64,000 nucleotides of DNA, from NCBI RefSeq assembly GCF_000814675.1, contig NZ_JWIG01000029.1, forward strand, positions 186,001 through 250,000, given 5' to 3'. A model generated the notes under the pieces. It had not been told where the DNA came from. It searched no databases and saw only the letters and a program-made list of their open reading frames with translations. Shown here piece by piece: positions 7,864 to 18,198 of this stretch. This stretch comes from Pseudoalteromonas distincta (GTDB taxonomy: Bacteria > Pseudomonadota > Gammaproteobacteria > Enterobacterales > Alteromonadaceae). A program made the position numbers and the translations under genes. Positions within the stretch are counted from its first letter, which is position 1. Every line of letters starts with the position of its first letter.

Positions 7864-9885
7864 ATGACGCAGCGAAAGATCCTGATTACCAGCGCATTAC
7901 CTTATGCAAATGGCCCTACTCACTTAGGTCATTTATTGGAATATATTCAAACTGATATTTGGTCACGTTTTCAAAAACTACAGGGCCACGAAGCTTATTA
8001 TGTTTGCGCAGACGATGCCCACGGCACACCAATTATGCTTAATGCGCAAAAGCAAGGGATCACGCCTGAAGAAGCGGTAAAACAAGTAAGCATAGAGCGC
8101 CAACGCGACTTTGCTGACTTTAATATCAAATTTGATAACTACCACAGCACACACAGCCAAGAAAACAAAGAATTAAGCGAGCTTATTTATAACCGCCTAA
8201 ACGATGCCGGTCATATTAAAAAGCACACTATTTCGCAATTATTCGACCCTGAAAAAGGTATTTTCTTACCCGATCGTTTTGTAACAGGTACTTGCCCAAC
8301 GTGTAAGTCTGAAAACCAAAATGGCGACAGTTGTGATTCATGTGGTGCTACATACAGCCCTACAGATTTAATCAACCCACGTTCTGTAATGTCGGGCGCT
8401 GAGCCTGTACTGAAAGATTCTGAGCATTACTTTTTTGACCTGCCAGCATTTGAAGGCATGCTAAAAGAATGGCTACACTCGGGCACTATTCAACAAGAAA
8501 TGGCTAATAAGCTAGATGAATGGTTTACCGATGGCTTGCAGCAATGGGATATTAGCCGCGATGCACCTTATTTTGGTTTTGAAATTCCAAATGCACCGGG
8601 CAAATACTTCTACGTTTGGTTAGATGCTCCTATTGGTTACATGGCGAGCTTTAAAAACCTGTGTGACAAAACAGGCATCGACTTTGATGCGTTTTGGGCT
8701 GAGGGTTCAGACGCAGAGCTTTATCACTTTATTGGTAAAGACATTATCTACTTCCACAGCTTATTTTGGCCAGCAATGCTAGAAGGCGCTAATTTTAGAA
8801 AGCCAACTAACGTATTCGCTCACGGTTTTGTCACTGTAAATGGCGAAAAAATGTCTAAATCAAAGGGTACGTTTATTAAAGCGCGTACTTATTTAGATAA
8901 CTTAAACCCAGAATACTTACGTTACTACTACGCAGCAAAATTAAGTAGCGGTATTGTTGATCTGGATTTAAACCTAGAAGACTTTGCGCAGCGCGTAAAT
9001 TCAGACCTAGTAGGTAAAGTAGTCAACATAGCGAGCCGTTGTGCTGGCTTTATTACTAAAAAGTTTGATGGCAAGCTAAGCAACATTATTATGCAACCAG
9101 AGCTGTTAGCAGAGTTTCAAGCTGCTGCACCGAGCATTACAACACACTACGAGAACCGCGATTACAGCCGCGCAATTCGCGAAATAATGGCGCTTGCCGA
9201 CAAAGCAAATCAGTTTATTGATGGCGCAGCGCCTTGGGTATTAATTAAAGACGAAACTAAGCAACAAGAAGCACACGAAGTGTGTTCTCTTGGTCTTAAC
9301 CTGTTCCGCGTTTTAATTACTTACTTAAAACCCGTGTTACCAGGAATGGCAGACAACGTACAAGCGTTTTTAAATGACGACCTTGCATGGGACGGCGTTC
9401 AAAATGCACTAGTAAGCCACCCTATCAATAAATTTAAACCGTTAATGCAACGTGTTGAAATGGATAAAGTGAACAAAATGGTTGAAGAATCTAAAGAAAG
9501 CTTAGCACCAAAAGTAACAATTGACCCTAACAGCCCACTTGCGAAAGAGCCAATTAGCGACGAGATTGAGTTCGATGATTTTGCAAAAGTAGACCTACGC
9601 GTAGCTAAGATTGCTAAAGCAGAGCACGTAGAAGGCGCAGATAAACTACTTAAGCTAACACTTGATTTAGGCGGCGAAACTCGCCAAGTGTTTGCGGGTA
9701 TTAAATCAGCTTACGCACCTGAGGATATCGAAGGCAAGCTAACCGTTATGGTTGCGAACCTTAAGCCTCGTAAAATGCGCTTTGGTATGTCTGAAGGCAT
9801 GGTATTAGCAGCAGGCCCTGGCGGAAAAGAAATTTATATTCTTAACCCAGATGACGGCTCAGAGCCTGGTATGCGCGTAATGTAA
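7864..9885 (+). CDS. metG: Methionyl-tRNA synthetase
   Basis: A 673-residue class I synthetase (E. coli 677). It charges tRNA-Met with methionine. The HIGH-type motif is [11 protein letters not shown], the four-Cys zinc knuckle is CPTC...CDSC, and the KMSKS loop is [10 protein letters not shown]. The C-terminal ~110 residues form the EMAP/Trbp111-like tRNA-binding and dimerisation domain ([20 protein letters not shown]). I chose the ATG at 7864, giving [17 protein letters not shown], because conservation begins there. The in-frame ATG at 7795 lies inside the upstream inverted repeat and has no ribosome site. A terminator follows. Confidence 0.96.
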   Translation: MTQRKILITSALPYANGPTHLGHLLEYIQTDIWSRFQKLQGHEAYYVCADDAHGTPIMLNAQKQGITPEEAVKQVSIERQRDFADFNIKFDNYHSTHSQENKELSELIYNRLNDAGHIKKHTISQLFDPEKGIFLPDRFVTGTCPTCKSENQNGDSCDSCGATYSPTDLINPRSVMSGAEPVLKDSEHYFFDLPAFEGMLKEWLHSGTIQQEMANKLDEWFTDGLQQWDISRDAPYFGFEIPNAPGKYFYVWLDAPIGYMASFKNLCDKTGIDFDAFWAEGSDAELYHFIGKDIIYFHSLFWPAMLEGANFRKPTNVFAHGFVTVNGEKMSKSKGTFIKARTYLDNLNPEYLRYYYAAKLSSGIVDLDLNLEDFAQRVNSDLVGKVVNIASRCAGFITKKFDGKLSNIIMQPELLAEFQAAAPSITTHYENRDYSRAIREIMALADKANQFIDGAAPWVLIKDETKQQEAHEVCSLGLNLFRVLITYLKPVLPGMADNVQAFLNDDLAWDGVQNALVSHPINKFKPLMQRVEMDKVNKMVEESKESLAPKVTIDPNSPLAKEPISDEIEFDDFAKVDLRVAKIAKAEHVEGADKLLKLTLDLGGETRQVFAGIKSAYAPEDIEGKLTVMVANLKPRKMRFGMSEGMVLAAGPGGKEIYILNPDDGSEPGMRVM

Positions 9886-9900
9886 TATTACTCATACTAT

Positions 9901-9930
9901 AAAAACCGCTGATACATCAGCGGTTTTTAT
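9901..9930 (+). terminator. Intrinsic terminator of metG
   Basis: The stem AAAAACCGCTGAT/TCAGCGGTTTTT has a tiny loop and a T-run, 15 bases after the metG stop. Confidence 0.85.
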
Positions 9931-10055
9931 TACAATATGATTATCATAAAATGCATAAATAGTATTAAAAAAGGACTGTGCTAATATATAAGCCAATAAT
10001 TTAGACCTTTTAAATTGTCAATTAATGCTATTTGGGAAAGGACCCCCTAAGATTC

Positions 10056-12440
10056 ATGAATCGAGAACCGACCTCATCAAACCCTAGCTTTTTTAATTTG
10101 TTATATTCTGTTTATTTTTGGTTTATCAAAAATATCAAGTCTAGTATAAATACAAACTCCTCTAATAGAGACACGTACAAAGCGTTTAAATCACGCCAAT
10201 ACTACGCAATCTTACAGCAAATGCCCTTTAGTAGTACTGGCAACATGCTAACTTCTTTACTTCTTACATTATTTTTCTGGAACGATGTTAATCATTATGT
10301 ATTAATATCATGGATAAGCGCTCTTTGGTGCATAGCTATTATTAACATTTTTTTGTGGTATAAAAGTAAATCGATTGACAAAAACACATTAATTAAGAAG
10401 CACGCAGCAGAATGGTTAACTGTAATTCTATCTTTAGCGGCTATTTTACATATCACGATGGCCAATTATTTATTTGGTTTATCTGATGAACAAGGCCGAC
10501 TATTAATTATCTGTATTATAATTTCGTTTGCCTCTGTTGGTGCTTGGATGTTTTCATTTCTTCCTATAGCGGGCTTAGCATGGGTTGGTATTTTTACTCT
10601 TGGATTACTTATTGGTATTCCATACCATTTTTGGGGGCATTATTGGTACTTTGCGTTAATAGTCACTTTTTTTGGCTTGATACTCGCCTCAACGGTAATT
10701 GTATTTTCTCGAATGTTTTTATCAAACTTAGAGGCAGAAACAAAAATAGAACATCAACGTCAAGTCGTTGGTATGTTACTCAATGACTTCGAAAAGAATG
10801 CAAGCGACTGGCTATGGGAAACTGATGAAAAAGGTAATTTACAGCATACCTCCCTTCACCTTGCTAAAGCACTTAATGTAACCATACAGGAATTAGAAGG
10901 TCAAAACTTCTCATCAATTATATTTTCCTTGTGTAAAAACGCCACAAGCAAAGAGCTGTTTCAAGACCTCAATACTAAATTATGTACCCCACTCCCATTT
11001 AAAAATATGCAAATACCTGTTGAAGTAGCAAAGTGCCACAAATGGTGGGCTATCACAGCAAAGCCATTAGTAAATTTTAACGGACTATTTTTAGGTTGGC
11101 GTGGTGTTATTTCTGACATAACAGAAATAAAATTAAGAGAACAAGAAATGGAGTTCTTAGCTAATGCAGATCCTTTAACTGGTTTAGCAAACAGGCATAA
11201 GTTCAATCAATTCATTAAACAAGTATTTGAAAAGAAAGCATCAGCAAACTGTACTCTTTTCTTGATGGATTTAGATAACTTTAAAATAATAAACGACTCA
11301 CTAGGACATATAGTGGGCGATCAATTATTACAAGAAATGGCTAAACGACTTTCTGCTGCAATAAAGCCAAATGGGTTAGTTGCTCGTCTTGGCGGAGATG
11401 AATTTGCAATTGTTTATCAATATACATTAGATAAAACTTCAGCCCAAGAACATGCCGAGCAAATTTTAGATACTTTAAAAAAACCATGGTATGTTCACGA
11501 ATATAAGATTGAAATGTATGCGAGCATAGGAATTGCTTCTACACCAAAAGATACTATGACTGCTCATGATTTATTTAAATTTGCTGATATGGCTCTATAT
11601 TCAGCAAAAGAGACAGGAAAATCTAAATGCAGTTTCTTTGAACAATATATGGAAGAAAATGGAAAATCGAAGCTTGCCCTACTCTCTGATATAAAAAAAG
11701 GACTTATAAATAACGAATTTACTATTTATTACCAACCACAAGTAAATCTTAAGTCGGGTAGCCTCAATGGTTTTGAAGCGTTAGTTCGCTGGAATCACCC
11801 TATAAAAGGAACTATTGCACCGGATACATTTATACCACTAGCTGAAGAAAGTGGCCTAATAAATAAACTTGGCCAATTTATTTTAAATCAAGCCTGCAAA
11901 GATGCTTCTTCATGGCCTAAACATCTTAAGGTTTCTGTTAATGTTTCGGCATTACAGTTTACTAAAAACACATTAGTTGAAGATATTTTTAATGCCCTAA
12001 AAAGCAGTAATTTGGCGTCCGAACAGTTAGAAATAGAACTTACAGAGTCTGTAATGATTAACAATTACGAATACGTTGTTAAGGTATTGAACAATTTAAG
12101 AGAGCGAGGTGTAAAGGTTGCTCTCGATGACTTTGGAACAGGCTACTCTTCACTTTCCTATCTCCAAGAAATTCCGTTGGATAAATTAAAGATTGACCGA
12201 TCTTTCGTTGAGAAATTGAATGTAGTAGATAACACCCAAGCTACTGCCATCGTTAAATCTATTATATCTTTGGCACAAGCGCTTAACTTTGAAACAACAA
12301 TCGAGGGTATCGAGTCAGCTAATCAAATAGCAATTTTTAAAGGCATGGGCAGTACTTATGGCCAAGGTTATTACTACAGTAAACCTATTGATTCAGCTTC
12401 TACAATATCGCTAATCAATAATTGGAATAATAAGCTTTGA
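10056..12440 (+). CDS. Membrane GGDEF-EAL cyclic-di-GMP protein with PAS domain
   Basis: A 794-residue protein from the ATG at 10056. An in-frame TTG at 10032 would add eight residues, but the ATG has a usable AAAGGA upstream. The order is: about six transmembrane helices (roughly residues 45-220), a PAS-like segment (DWLWETDEKGNLQH), GGDEF (RLGGDEFAIVY intact, about 370-530) and EAL (EALVRWNHP, DDFGTGYSSL, KIDRSF, IEGIE; about 545-790). Both signature sites are intact, so synthesis and hydrolysis are both possible. No RxxD inhibitory site is visible five residues before GGDEF. The stop codon overlaps the start of the next gene. Net activity cannot be told from sequence. Confidence 0.9.
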   Translation: MNREPTSSNPSFFNLLYSVYFWFIKNIKSSINTNSSNRDTYKAFKSRQYYAILQQMPFSSTGNMLTSLLLTLFFWNDVNHYVLISWISALWCIAIINIFLWYKSKSIDKNTLIKKHAAEWLTVILSLAAILHITMANYLFGLSDEQGRLLIICIIISFASVGAWMFSFLPIAGLAWVGIFTLGLLIGIPYHFWGHYWYFALIVTFFGLILASTVIVFSRMFLSNLEAETKIEHQRQVVGMLLNDFEKNASDWLWETDEKGNLQHTSLHLAKALNVTIQELEGQNFSSIIFSLCKNATSKELFQDLNTKLCTPLPFKNMQIPVEVAKCHKWWAITAKPLVNFNGLFLGWRGVISDITEIKLREQEMEFLANADPLTGLANRHKFNQFIKQVFEKKASANCTLFLMDLDNFKIINDSLGHIVGDQLLQEMAKRLSAAIKPNGLVARLGGDEFAIVYQYTLDKTSAQEHAEQILDTLKKPWYVHEYKIEMYASIGIASTPKDTMTAHDLFKFADMALYSAKETGKSKCSFFEQYMEENGKSKLALLSDIKKGLINNEFTIYYQPQVNLKSGSLNGFEALVRWNHPIKGTIAPDTFIPLAEESGLINKLGQFILNQACKDASSWPKHLKVSVNVSALQFTKNTLVEDIFNALKSSNLASEQLEIELTESVMINNYEYVVKVLNNLRERGVKVALDDFGTGYSSLSYLQEIPLDKLKIDRSFVEKLNVVDNTQATAIVKSIISLAQALNFETTIEGIESANQIAIFKGMGSTYGQGYYYSKPIDSASTISLINNWNNKL

Positions 12441-13369
12441 CATACCTTATAATTTTTCTCCTCCTGGGCTTTACAGTATTATTTTATTTAACGTACTCGC
12501 CAGATATTTCGGCTATCGTAATAAAAAAACGCTGGTCATACGATAACTCAAAGTTTGTAAATATCGACAAAATAAGCGTTCATTATATAGATGAAGGAAA
12601 AAAAGATGCGCCAGTACTCATTATGCTGCATGGACTATCAGCAAGTTTACATACGTGGCATGATGTTACTAAAACACTTACAAAAGATTTCAGGGTGATA
12701 AGTTTGGACTTACCCGGCTTTGGCATAACTGGGCCATGGGAAGAGAGCAAAAAATACGATAGTAAAAACTATTCAAAATTTGTTGAGAAATTTATTAATA
12801 AACTCGAAATATTCTCATATACGTTAGTTGGCAATTCTTTTGGTGGTGAAATTTCATGGCAACTAGCCAAAAATCATCGAAATAAAATAAATGCCCTTAT
12901 TCTTATAAACGCAACTCCTCGTCTAGCCCCATTTAAGAATTGGCTAATAGGCTGGAAACTTGCTTATTTACCAATAACAAAGCAATTAAGCCTGTATTTT
13001 TTACCTTACTTTGTGACTAAAAACAGTCTCAGAAGAGTGTTTAAAAATAAAGATATACCGTTTAGTAAGTTTCAGCAGTACAGTGAACTAACTCTTAGAG
13101 TTGGTAACAGAGCAGCATTAATCTCCCTTTTAAAATCGTACTCGTTCGACCCTTTGTTATTTGCTGGCGATAAACTAAATATACCTACTTTAGTTGTTTG
13201 GGGAGAGGAGGACGAGGTAGTTCCATTTGACTACACAAAAGAATTTATACTCAACAGCACAAATACTCAGTTAGAAATAGTGAGTAATGCCGGTCACCTA
13301 CCTCATGAAGAATTGCCGATTGAAACAAGTAAGTTAATCAAGATTTTTCTGAAGCCTTTAATTGATTAA
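12437..13369 (+). CDS. Membrane-anchored alpha/beta hydrolase
   Basis: A 310-residue protein with an N-terminal membrane anchor (residues 3-20) and an alpha/beta-hydrolase fold. The oxyanion region is MLHGLSASLHTW, the nucleophile elbow is GNSFGG, the acid lies in VVWGEEDEVVP and the catalytic His is in NAGHLPHEE. The start is TTG at 12437, overlapping the TGA stop of the cyclic-di-GMP gene, which suggests translational coupling. No other start gives a complete N-terminus. It is related to the MhpC/haloperoxidase-like hydrolases. The substrate cannot be assigned. Confidence 0.82.
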   Translation: MTYLIIFLLLGFTVLFYLTYSPDISAIVIKKRWSYDNSKFVNIDKISVHYIDEGKKDAPVLIMLHGLSASLHTWHDVTKTLTKDFRVISLDLPGFGITGPWEESKKYDSKNYSKFVEKFINKLEIFSYTLVGNSFGGEISWQLAKNHRNKINALILINATPRLAPFKNWLIGWKLAYLPITKQLSLYFLPYFVTKNSLRRVFKNKDIPFSKFQQYSELTLRVGNRAALISLLKSYSFDPLLFAGDKLNIPTLVVWGEEDEVVPFDYTKEFILNSTNTQLEIVSNAGHLPHEELPIETSKLIKIFLKPLID

Positions 13370-13479
13370 GCCTGTGACCTTTATCAATTAATTTTTCAAT
13401 TTAGAAAGGTACATACTCCCTGACTATACTATTTCCTATTAAATCGTCTACCCCGTTTGATATAAAGTGAATTGTAATT

Positions 13480-14127
13480 ATGACCCAAATTTTAGATACC
13501 AACAGAACAAAAGTAAGTAGCCAAATAAAGCAACACAAATTAGTCGCCATACTGCGCTTAAAACAACAAACCGATGTAGCTCCATTAATTGATTGTTTAA
13601 TAAATGCGGGCATACACTCATTAGAGATCACTTCAAACACACCTGGCTTTGAGCAAGAAATAGCAAGAGCTCGCGCAGCGCATAAAAACGCACTTATTGG
13701 TGCAGGCACAATAATTAACACCACCCTTGCCCAGCAAGCTATTGATGCAGGCGCGCAGTTTATCGTAACGCCAAATACCAACAAATCGGTTGTCGAACTT
13801 GCCCACCAGCACGGGTTACCCGTATTAATGGGCGCACTAACACCTACCGATGTAGCAAATGCAATTGAATATAACGCTGATATTATTAAGGTATTTCCTG
13901 CAGGCAGTATGGGCATTGGTTACTTTAAAGCATTAACGGGTCCATTTTCAGAAGCACAATTAATGCCTGTTGGTGGTGTGAATTTAGATAATATATCTCA
14001 GTGGTTTGAAGCAGGTGCTTGTGGCGCTGCAGTCAGTGGCGATTTTTGTAAGGTATTAAATACCGAACAAGAGCGTAGTGTTCTTACCAAGCTTGTAAAA
14101 AAATATATAAGTAAACTGCCTAAATAG
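13480..14127 (+). CDS. KDPG/KHG-type aldolase
   Basis: A 215-residue class I aldolase of the Eda/DgoA family, which cleaves 2-keto-3-deoxy-6-phosphosugar acids to pyruvate and glyceraldehyde-3-phosphate. The Schiff-base lysine is about K137 in IIKVFPAG, and the catalytic Glu is in LEITSNTPG. The residues around TSNT and VTPNTN look closer to 6-phosphogalactonate aldolases (DgoA) than to the E. coli Eda LRT motif, so the substrate is uncertain. No edd or other Entner-Doudoroff gene is adjacent. The stop codon lies inside a terminator-like hairpin. Confidence 0.85.
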   Translation: MTQILDTNRTKVSSQIKQHKLVAILRLKQQTDVAPLIDCLINAGIHSLEITSNTPGFEQEIARARAAHKNALIGAGTIINTTLAQQAIDAGAQFIVTPNTNKSVVELAHQHGLPVLMGALTPTDVANAIEYNADIIKVFPAGSMGIGYFKALTGPFSEAQLMPVGGVNLDNISQWFEAGACGAAVSGDFCKVLNTEQERSVLTKLVKKYISKLPK

Positions 14128-14140
14128 GCAGTTATATTTT
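14114..14140 (+). terminator. Terminator-like hairpin overlapping the aldolase stop
   Basis: The stem AACTGCCTA/TAGGCAGTT encloses the TAG stop codon and is followed by ATATTTT. It may serve the aldolase gene and, from the other side, lepB. Confidence 0.6.
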
Positions 14141-14163
14141 AACTATAAAATTAATTATCTTAT

Positions 14164-14814
14164 TTAATTGAGCTTTTTCAATACGCGGTCTTTTCTTGGT
14201 AGGTAATAGTTATCGTAATCAAGAGACACTATAACGCGCTCTGCTTTTCCTAATAACTCATTACGCGGAATTAAACCTATTACACGCGAGTCAGCGCTAT
14301 TGTCGCGGTTATCGCCCATTGCTAAATAATAATCATCAGGAATTGTAATTGCGTCAAAGCCCGATAAACGTGAAGGAATATTTGCCACTCTTATCGAATG
14401 CGCTAATCCGTTTAAATCTTCGATTTTATCAAGCGAGTCTATGTTGCTTTTCTGATCAGCATAATTAAGTTTTTTACCATTAATAATAAGCTCATTATTT
14501 TCAAGCGCAACCGTATCCCCTGGCACACCAATTACACGTTTAATTAAACGGTTATCGGCAGCTTGTGAGTCAAAAACAATAATATCACCGGTTTGTGGGT
14601 CCGCTAGTTTAAGTAGTTTTATGTGCGTAAATGGGATACGAATATCGTAGGCCATTTTATCGGTAAGTATTCTGTCACCTTCTTGAATTGTTGGTTTCAT
14701 TGAGCCTGTTGGCACTTCGTACCAATCGGCTACAGCGCTTCTAAATACGCTCATTAGTGCAATAAATACGATAAGAGAGCGGTTGTTTTTCCAAAACTTA
14801 TAAAGCGGTTTCAT
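14164..14814 (-). CDS. Signal peptidase I, short form
   Basis: A 216-residue S26 signal peptidase. The catalytic Ser is about S38 in PTGSMKPT and the general-base Lys is about K92 in RLIKRVIGVPGD. The C-terminal box GDNRDNSADSR is present. One N-terminal membrane helix (about 12-28) anchors it, whereas E. coli LepB has two helices and 324 residues. It sits alone between the aldolase and DUF2999 genes, not next to lepA/rnc, so it is probably a second, specialised signal peptidase rather than the housekeeping one. That role is inferred. Confidence 0.9.
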   Translation of the reverse strand: MKPLYKFWKNNRSLIVFIALMSVFRSAVADWYEVPTGSMKPTIQEGDRILTDKMAYDIRIPFTHIKLLKLADPQTGDIIVFDSQAADNRLIKRVIGVPGDTVALENNELIINGKKLNYADQKSNIDSLDKIEDLNGLAHSIRVANIPSRLSGFDAITIPDDYYLAMGDNRDNSADSRVIGLIPRNELLGKAERVIVSLDYDNYYLPRKDRVLKKLN

Positions 14815-14909
14815 ATTATTTCCCTGCGTTAATTAAGTATTATTATGACTTACTAAATACTGAGCAGTTCAATGTAGAGTGTAACAAAAAGTGTGTGCTT
14901 TACGGCGGG

Positions 14910-14939
14910 TATAGCAAGGTAGTTGCTTACCTTGCTATA
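14910..14939 (-). terminator. Hairpin between DUF2999 and signal peptidase genes
   Basis: A strong stem TATAGCAAGGTA/TACCTTGCTATA lies just after the DUF2999 stop on the minus strand. The T-run is poor, so it may be a weak terminator or an mRNA 3'-end stem. Confidence 0.5.
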
Positions 14940-14966
14940 TGATCAATCTGAAAATTAGATTATCAA

Positions 14967-15221
14967 TTACTGTTGATTTAGTTTTTCTTTCGCTTCTTTT
15001 ACTTTTTCAAAATCTAAACCAAGTTCGTCAGTCGCTTCTTTAATCAGATGCGGTTGAGTCATCACGACTGCCATTAATTGTTGTAACTTTTCTGGCGGAA
15101 TACCAAGCTCTTGAACAAGCGCCATTGCCATCATTGGATTTTGAGTAAACGCTTCAAACAATGCTTTTACTTTTTCGTCGCTTACATTGTGCTCTTTAAG
15201 TATTGCTAGTATTGGATTCAT
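14967..15221 (-). CDS. DUF2999 family protein
   Basis: An 84-residue, largely helical, acidic protein of the DUF2999 type known from Vibrio, Shewanella and Pseudoalteromonas. It has methionine-rich segments (NPMMAMALVQELG, QQLMAVVMTQPH) and a C-terminal charged helix. There is no signal peptide or catalytic motif. It is transcribed alone or with the quinone oxidoreductase gene 62 bases upstream. Function is unknown. Confidence 0.75.
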   Translation of the reverse strand: MNPILAILKEHNVSDEKVKALFEAFTQNPMMAMALVQELGIPPEKLQQLMAVVMTQPHLIKEATDELGLDFEKVKEAKEKLNQQ

Positions 15222-15283
15222 TATTAAACCTTAAGTATTTTTTATAGGGCTTAGTATATGGGCTAAACCCTAAAATTAAAGAG

Positions 15284-16246
15284 TTACTCTACAAGTAAAA
15301 CCACTTTTCCTGCGTTTTCATTACGCTCTAAAATAGCATGCGCTTCGTTTGCGTCGCTCCAAGGCAATGTTTTATACAGGTTAAAGTCGTACTTTTTAGT
15401 GGCAATATCATTGTAAAAGCGTGCTACAAAGTCGTCGCGCACCTGGCGTTTAAACTCAATACTACGATTTCTAAGCGTTGAGGCATGAAACGAAATACGC
15501 TTTTGTAAAAGCGCCGCAAAATCAACTTCTGCAAAACGTCCATCTAAAAATGCAAGCATTACAATTTGGCAATCCATGGCTGCAATAGCGGCATTTTTAT
15601 TTAAGTAACTACCCGAAACAGGATCTACAATTGCATTTGCTGTTAACTCATTTGCTTTCATATATTCTACAAAGTCAGTGGTTTTGTAGTTGATTGTATG
15701 ATCGGCACCGAGCTCTTTTGCGTGTTGGCATTTATCATCCGTACCAGCGGTAATAACCACGGTAGCACCAGCGCTTTTAGCCATTTGAATTGCGGCACCG
15801 CCTACGCCACTAGCACCTGCATGAATAAGCGCTGTTTGCCCTTTTTGTAATTTACCAAGCTCAAATAATGCGCCAAATGCCGTTAAATACACTTCGCTTA
15901 TTGCAGCGCCCTCAGCCATTGTTACATCATCGGGTAATTCCATAAGCTGTTTTGCATCAACGGCTACATATTCGCTATAAGCACCACCAGAGCACAATGT
16001 AAAAATACGCTTGTTTAGCCAGCTTTTATCTACATCTTTTCCAAGCTCAGTAACTGTACCTGCACACTCTAAACCTAAAATAGGACTATCTCCCGCAGGA
16101 GCCGGGTATTTACCTTGGCGCTGCATACTGTCTGCACGGTTTACACCTATTGCTGCAACTTTAACAAGTACTTCATGGCTCTTTAAAACCGGTTTTTCGG
16201 TTTCACTAAATGCAAGATTGCCATCTTCATGAGAAATATATTTCAT
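15284..16246 (-). CDS. NAD(P)H quinone oxidoreductase, PIG3 type
   Basis: A 320-residue zinc-free medium-chain reductase. The substrate domain carries VNRADSMQRQGKYPAP and GLECAG, and the Rossmann motif is IHAGASGVGGAAIQMA. The NADPH-binding part follows. The family is PIG3/zeta-crystallin-like quinone oxidoreductase, which reduces quinones using NADPH in the cytoplasm. The catalytic zinc ligands of true alcohol dehydrogenases are absent. The stop is 37 bases before the start side of DUF2999. The natural substrate is not assignable. Confidence 0.87.
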   Translation of the reverse strand: MKYISHEDGNLAFSETEKPVLKSHEVLVKVAAIGVNRADSMQRQGKYPAPAGDSPILGLECAGTVTELGKDVDKSWLNKRIFTLCSGGAYSEYVAVDAKQLMELPDDVTMAEGAAISEVYLTAFGALFELGKLQKGQTALIHAGASGVGGAAIQMAKSAGATVVITAGTDDKCQHAKELGADHTINYKTTDFVEYMKANELTANAIVDPVSGSYLNKNAAIAAMDCQIVMLAFLDGRFAEVDFAALLQKRISFHASTLRNRSIEFKRQVRDDFVARFYNDIATKKYDFNLYKTLPWSDANEAHAILERNENAGKVVLLVE

Positions 16247-16310
16247 TGTTGCTCCAAGTTTAAAAACTGTAATAACATATAGATGGGGATGAACACAGAT
16301 TCAAACAACC

Positions 16311-18083
16311 TCAAAAGCGCCAACTTTGTTTATAAGGATAAACATCGGGTAGATAACCATTATGTACTTGTTGCTGACAACCTTGCCAGAACGTCGCTAA
16401 AAACAAGTTACTGTGCTCATTATTAAAATAGTTAAACGCAACCTCGTTGGCACTAAAAAACACCTTAAATTGGCTCGGAAATATATCGTTTTCAGCTATA
16501 TCAAAATACGAGTTACTACTTAGCTCTTCGAGTGCATTTTGGGTATGTGGCACCTCTTTAAAGTTGCAATCGGTTAGTGGGCAAATTTCGTCAAAGTCGT
16601 AAAACACAACTCGCCCCCATCGCGTTACGCCAAAGTTTTTCATTAGCATGTCGCCCGGAAATATATTAGCACCGGCTAATTCTTTAATTGCTTTACCGTA
16701 ATCATGCATAACTCTCTCTAAGGTTTTGTTATCGCATTGGGTAATATATAAATTAAGCGGGGTCATTTTACGCTCAACATAAACGTGCTTTAAAATAAGT
16801 GCCTTGCCAGATATAACCATGCTGCTGCCAATTTGGCTTTTCATCTGCTCAAGCAGCTCGTCGCTAAAACGGCTTAAATCAAACGCTAAATATCTAAATT
16901 CGTGTGTGTCTACCAAACGACCAACCCTATCGGCTTGTTTTACAAAGTTATACTTTTCTTTGACTTGTGCTTTGGTGGCTGTTTTTGGCGCACTAAATTT
17001 GTCCTTAATTACTTTATAAACGTAATCTAGCCCTTCAATAGTAAATACCAGCATTACCATGCCCGGCGTGCCTGGCGCTTTAACATACTTGAAGTTGGCT
17101 GGGCTATTTTTAGTCGTATCAACCTTGTGCCGATAAAACTCAGTTTTGGCGTGCTTTATAAAGCCAATGGCGTTAAATAACTCAAAGCGTTGTTTGTGTG
17201 GCATTAACACACTTAAGTAATCTACATAGCGAGCGGGTTTATCGGTATCAACCATAAAATAGGTGCGTGCAAAACCAAATAATAAACTTAATTGATCGGC
17301 GCCCATCATTACAGCATCAAGCTTTAGTCCCTCATCGGTATTTAAAATAGCGATAGCAAAAGGCATATTGTCGCCATTTTTAGCAATGCAGCGCCCAATT
17401 AAATAACAGGCTTTGTTTCTAAAAAATAATGAGTTGGCGTATTCAATATACCCATCGTTTAAATTTATAAGTTCGTACACCTGTTTGCATTGCTGCTTAG
17501 CGCCTTGCATTAACGTACTTTGTAATGTGGCTACATCACGTTCTAAATGACTAAACGGCACTCTAAATACTTGATTAGTGATAAGCGTTTTAACGGCGTT
17601 ATTAAACCCATTATGTAGCGATACCCTGCTCACTAAGCTTTCATAAGAGCGTGGCTCACTACGATACTTTGCTTTTAATACAAACAAATGCACAGTACGA
17701 ATTTTTTTATCGTCCCAAATTGCGCCAAACGTTGAGTTAAAAAAGGTATGCGCAATGGGTTTATTTTCGTGATTTTCTACCATATCGCCGTAAATATTTT
17801 TAGCTAACTGCCACGTTTGCGGGCAAGTAAGTTCAGCATAAGCAATAACTCTCACGGCTTCACTCACGTTTTTTACTTCGCGCTCATACACTTGTAAACG
17901 TTCACGCATAGCACTTTGCACACTGTGGTACTGTCGTTGTTCAAAACGGCTTTGTGCACCCAGTGTAATATTTAAAAATTGCGAAAACATCGCCTCAAAT
18001 CCAGCAAAAACAGATCGTGCAAGCTTGCTGGCAATAACGTTTTGCAGCGTATTATTAGATTGATGTGTTAGCCTATTTTGCAT
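16311..18083 (-). CDS. aceK: Isocitrate dehydrogenase kinase/phosphatase AceK
   Basis: A 590-residue bifunctional enzyme (E. coli 578) that phosphorylates and dephosphorylates isocitrate dehydrogenase, switching carbon between the TCA cycle and the glyoxylate shunt. An N-terminal regulatory domain is followed by a kinase-like domain with the glycine-rich GTPGMVMLVFT, the lysine in DYVYKVIKDKF, and the catalytic/metal site FYDFDEICPLTDC. In Enterobacteria it ends the aceBAK operon. Here aceA and aceB are absent nearby, but its presumed substrate gene lies 4 kb away. The divergent side holds repeat copy B and a LysR gene. Confidence 0.94.
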   Translation of the reverse strand: MQNRLTHQSNNTLQNVIASKLARSVFAGFEAMFSQFLNITLGAQSRFEQRQYHSVQSAMRERLQVYEREVKNVSEAVRVIAYAELTCPQTWQLAKNIYGDMVENHENKPIAHTFFNSTFGAIWDDKKIRTVHLFVLKAKYRSEPRSYESLVSRVSLHNGFNNAVKTLITNQVFRVPFSHLERDVATLQSTLMQGAKQQCKQVYELINLNDGYIEYANSLFFRNKACYLIGRCIAKNGDNMPFAIAILNTDEGLKLDAVMMGADQLSLLFGFARTYFMVDTDKPARYVDYLSVLMPHKQRFELFNAIGFIKHAKTEFYRHKVDTTKNSPANFKYVKAPGTPGMVMLVFTIEGLDYVYKVIKDKFSAPKTATKAQVKEKYNFVKQADRVGRLVDTHEFRYLAFDLSRFSDELLEQMKSQIGSSMVISGKALILKHVYVERKMTPLNLYITQCDNKTLERVMHDYGKAIKELAGANIFPGDMLMKNFGVTRWGRVVFYDFDEICPLTDCNFKEVPHTQNALEELSSNSYFDIAENDIFPSQFKVFFSANEVAFNYFNNEHSNLFLATFWQGCQQQVHNGYLPDVYPYKQSWRF

Positions 18084-18198
18084 AAATACAGCACTTATAT
18101 TGATGCCAGTTATGGCGGTTATTTTTTATTAATTGTTTACACCTTAGCAAGCAGGCTTTAATTTAGATAATTAATAAAGCATATAAATAGAATTTATT

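Noticed and set aside
13401..13916. 171-codon frame antisense to the aldolase gene
   Set aside because: It mirrors the well-supported aldolase frame and has no protein-family motifs or ribosome site.
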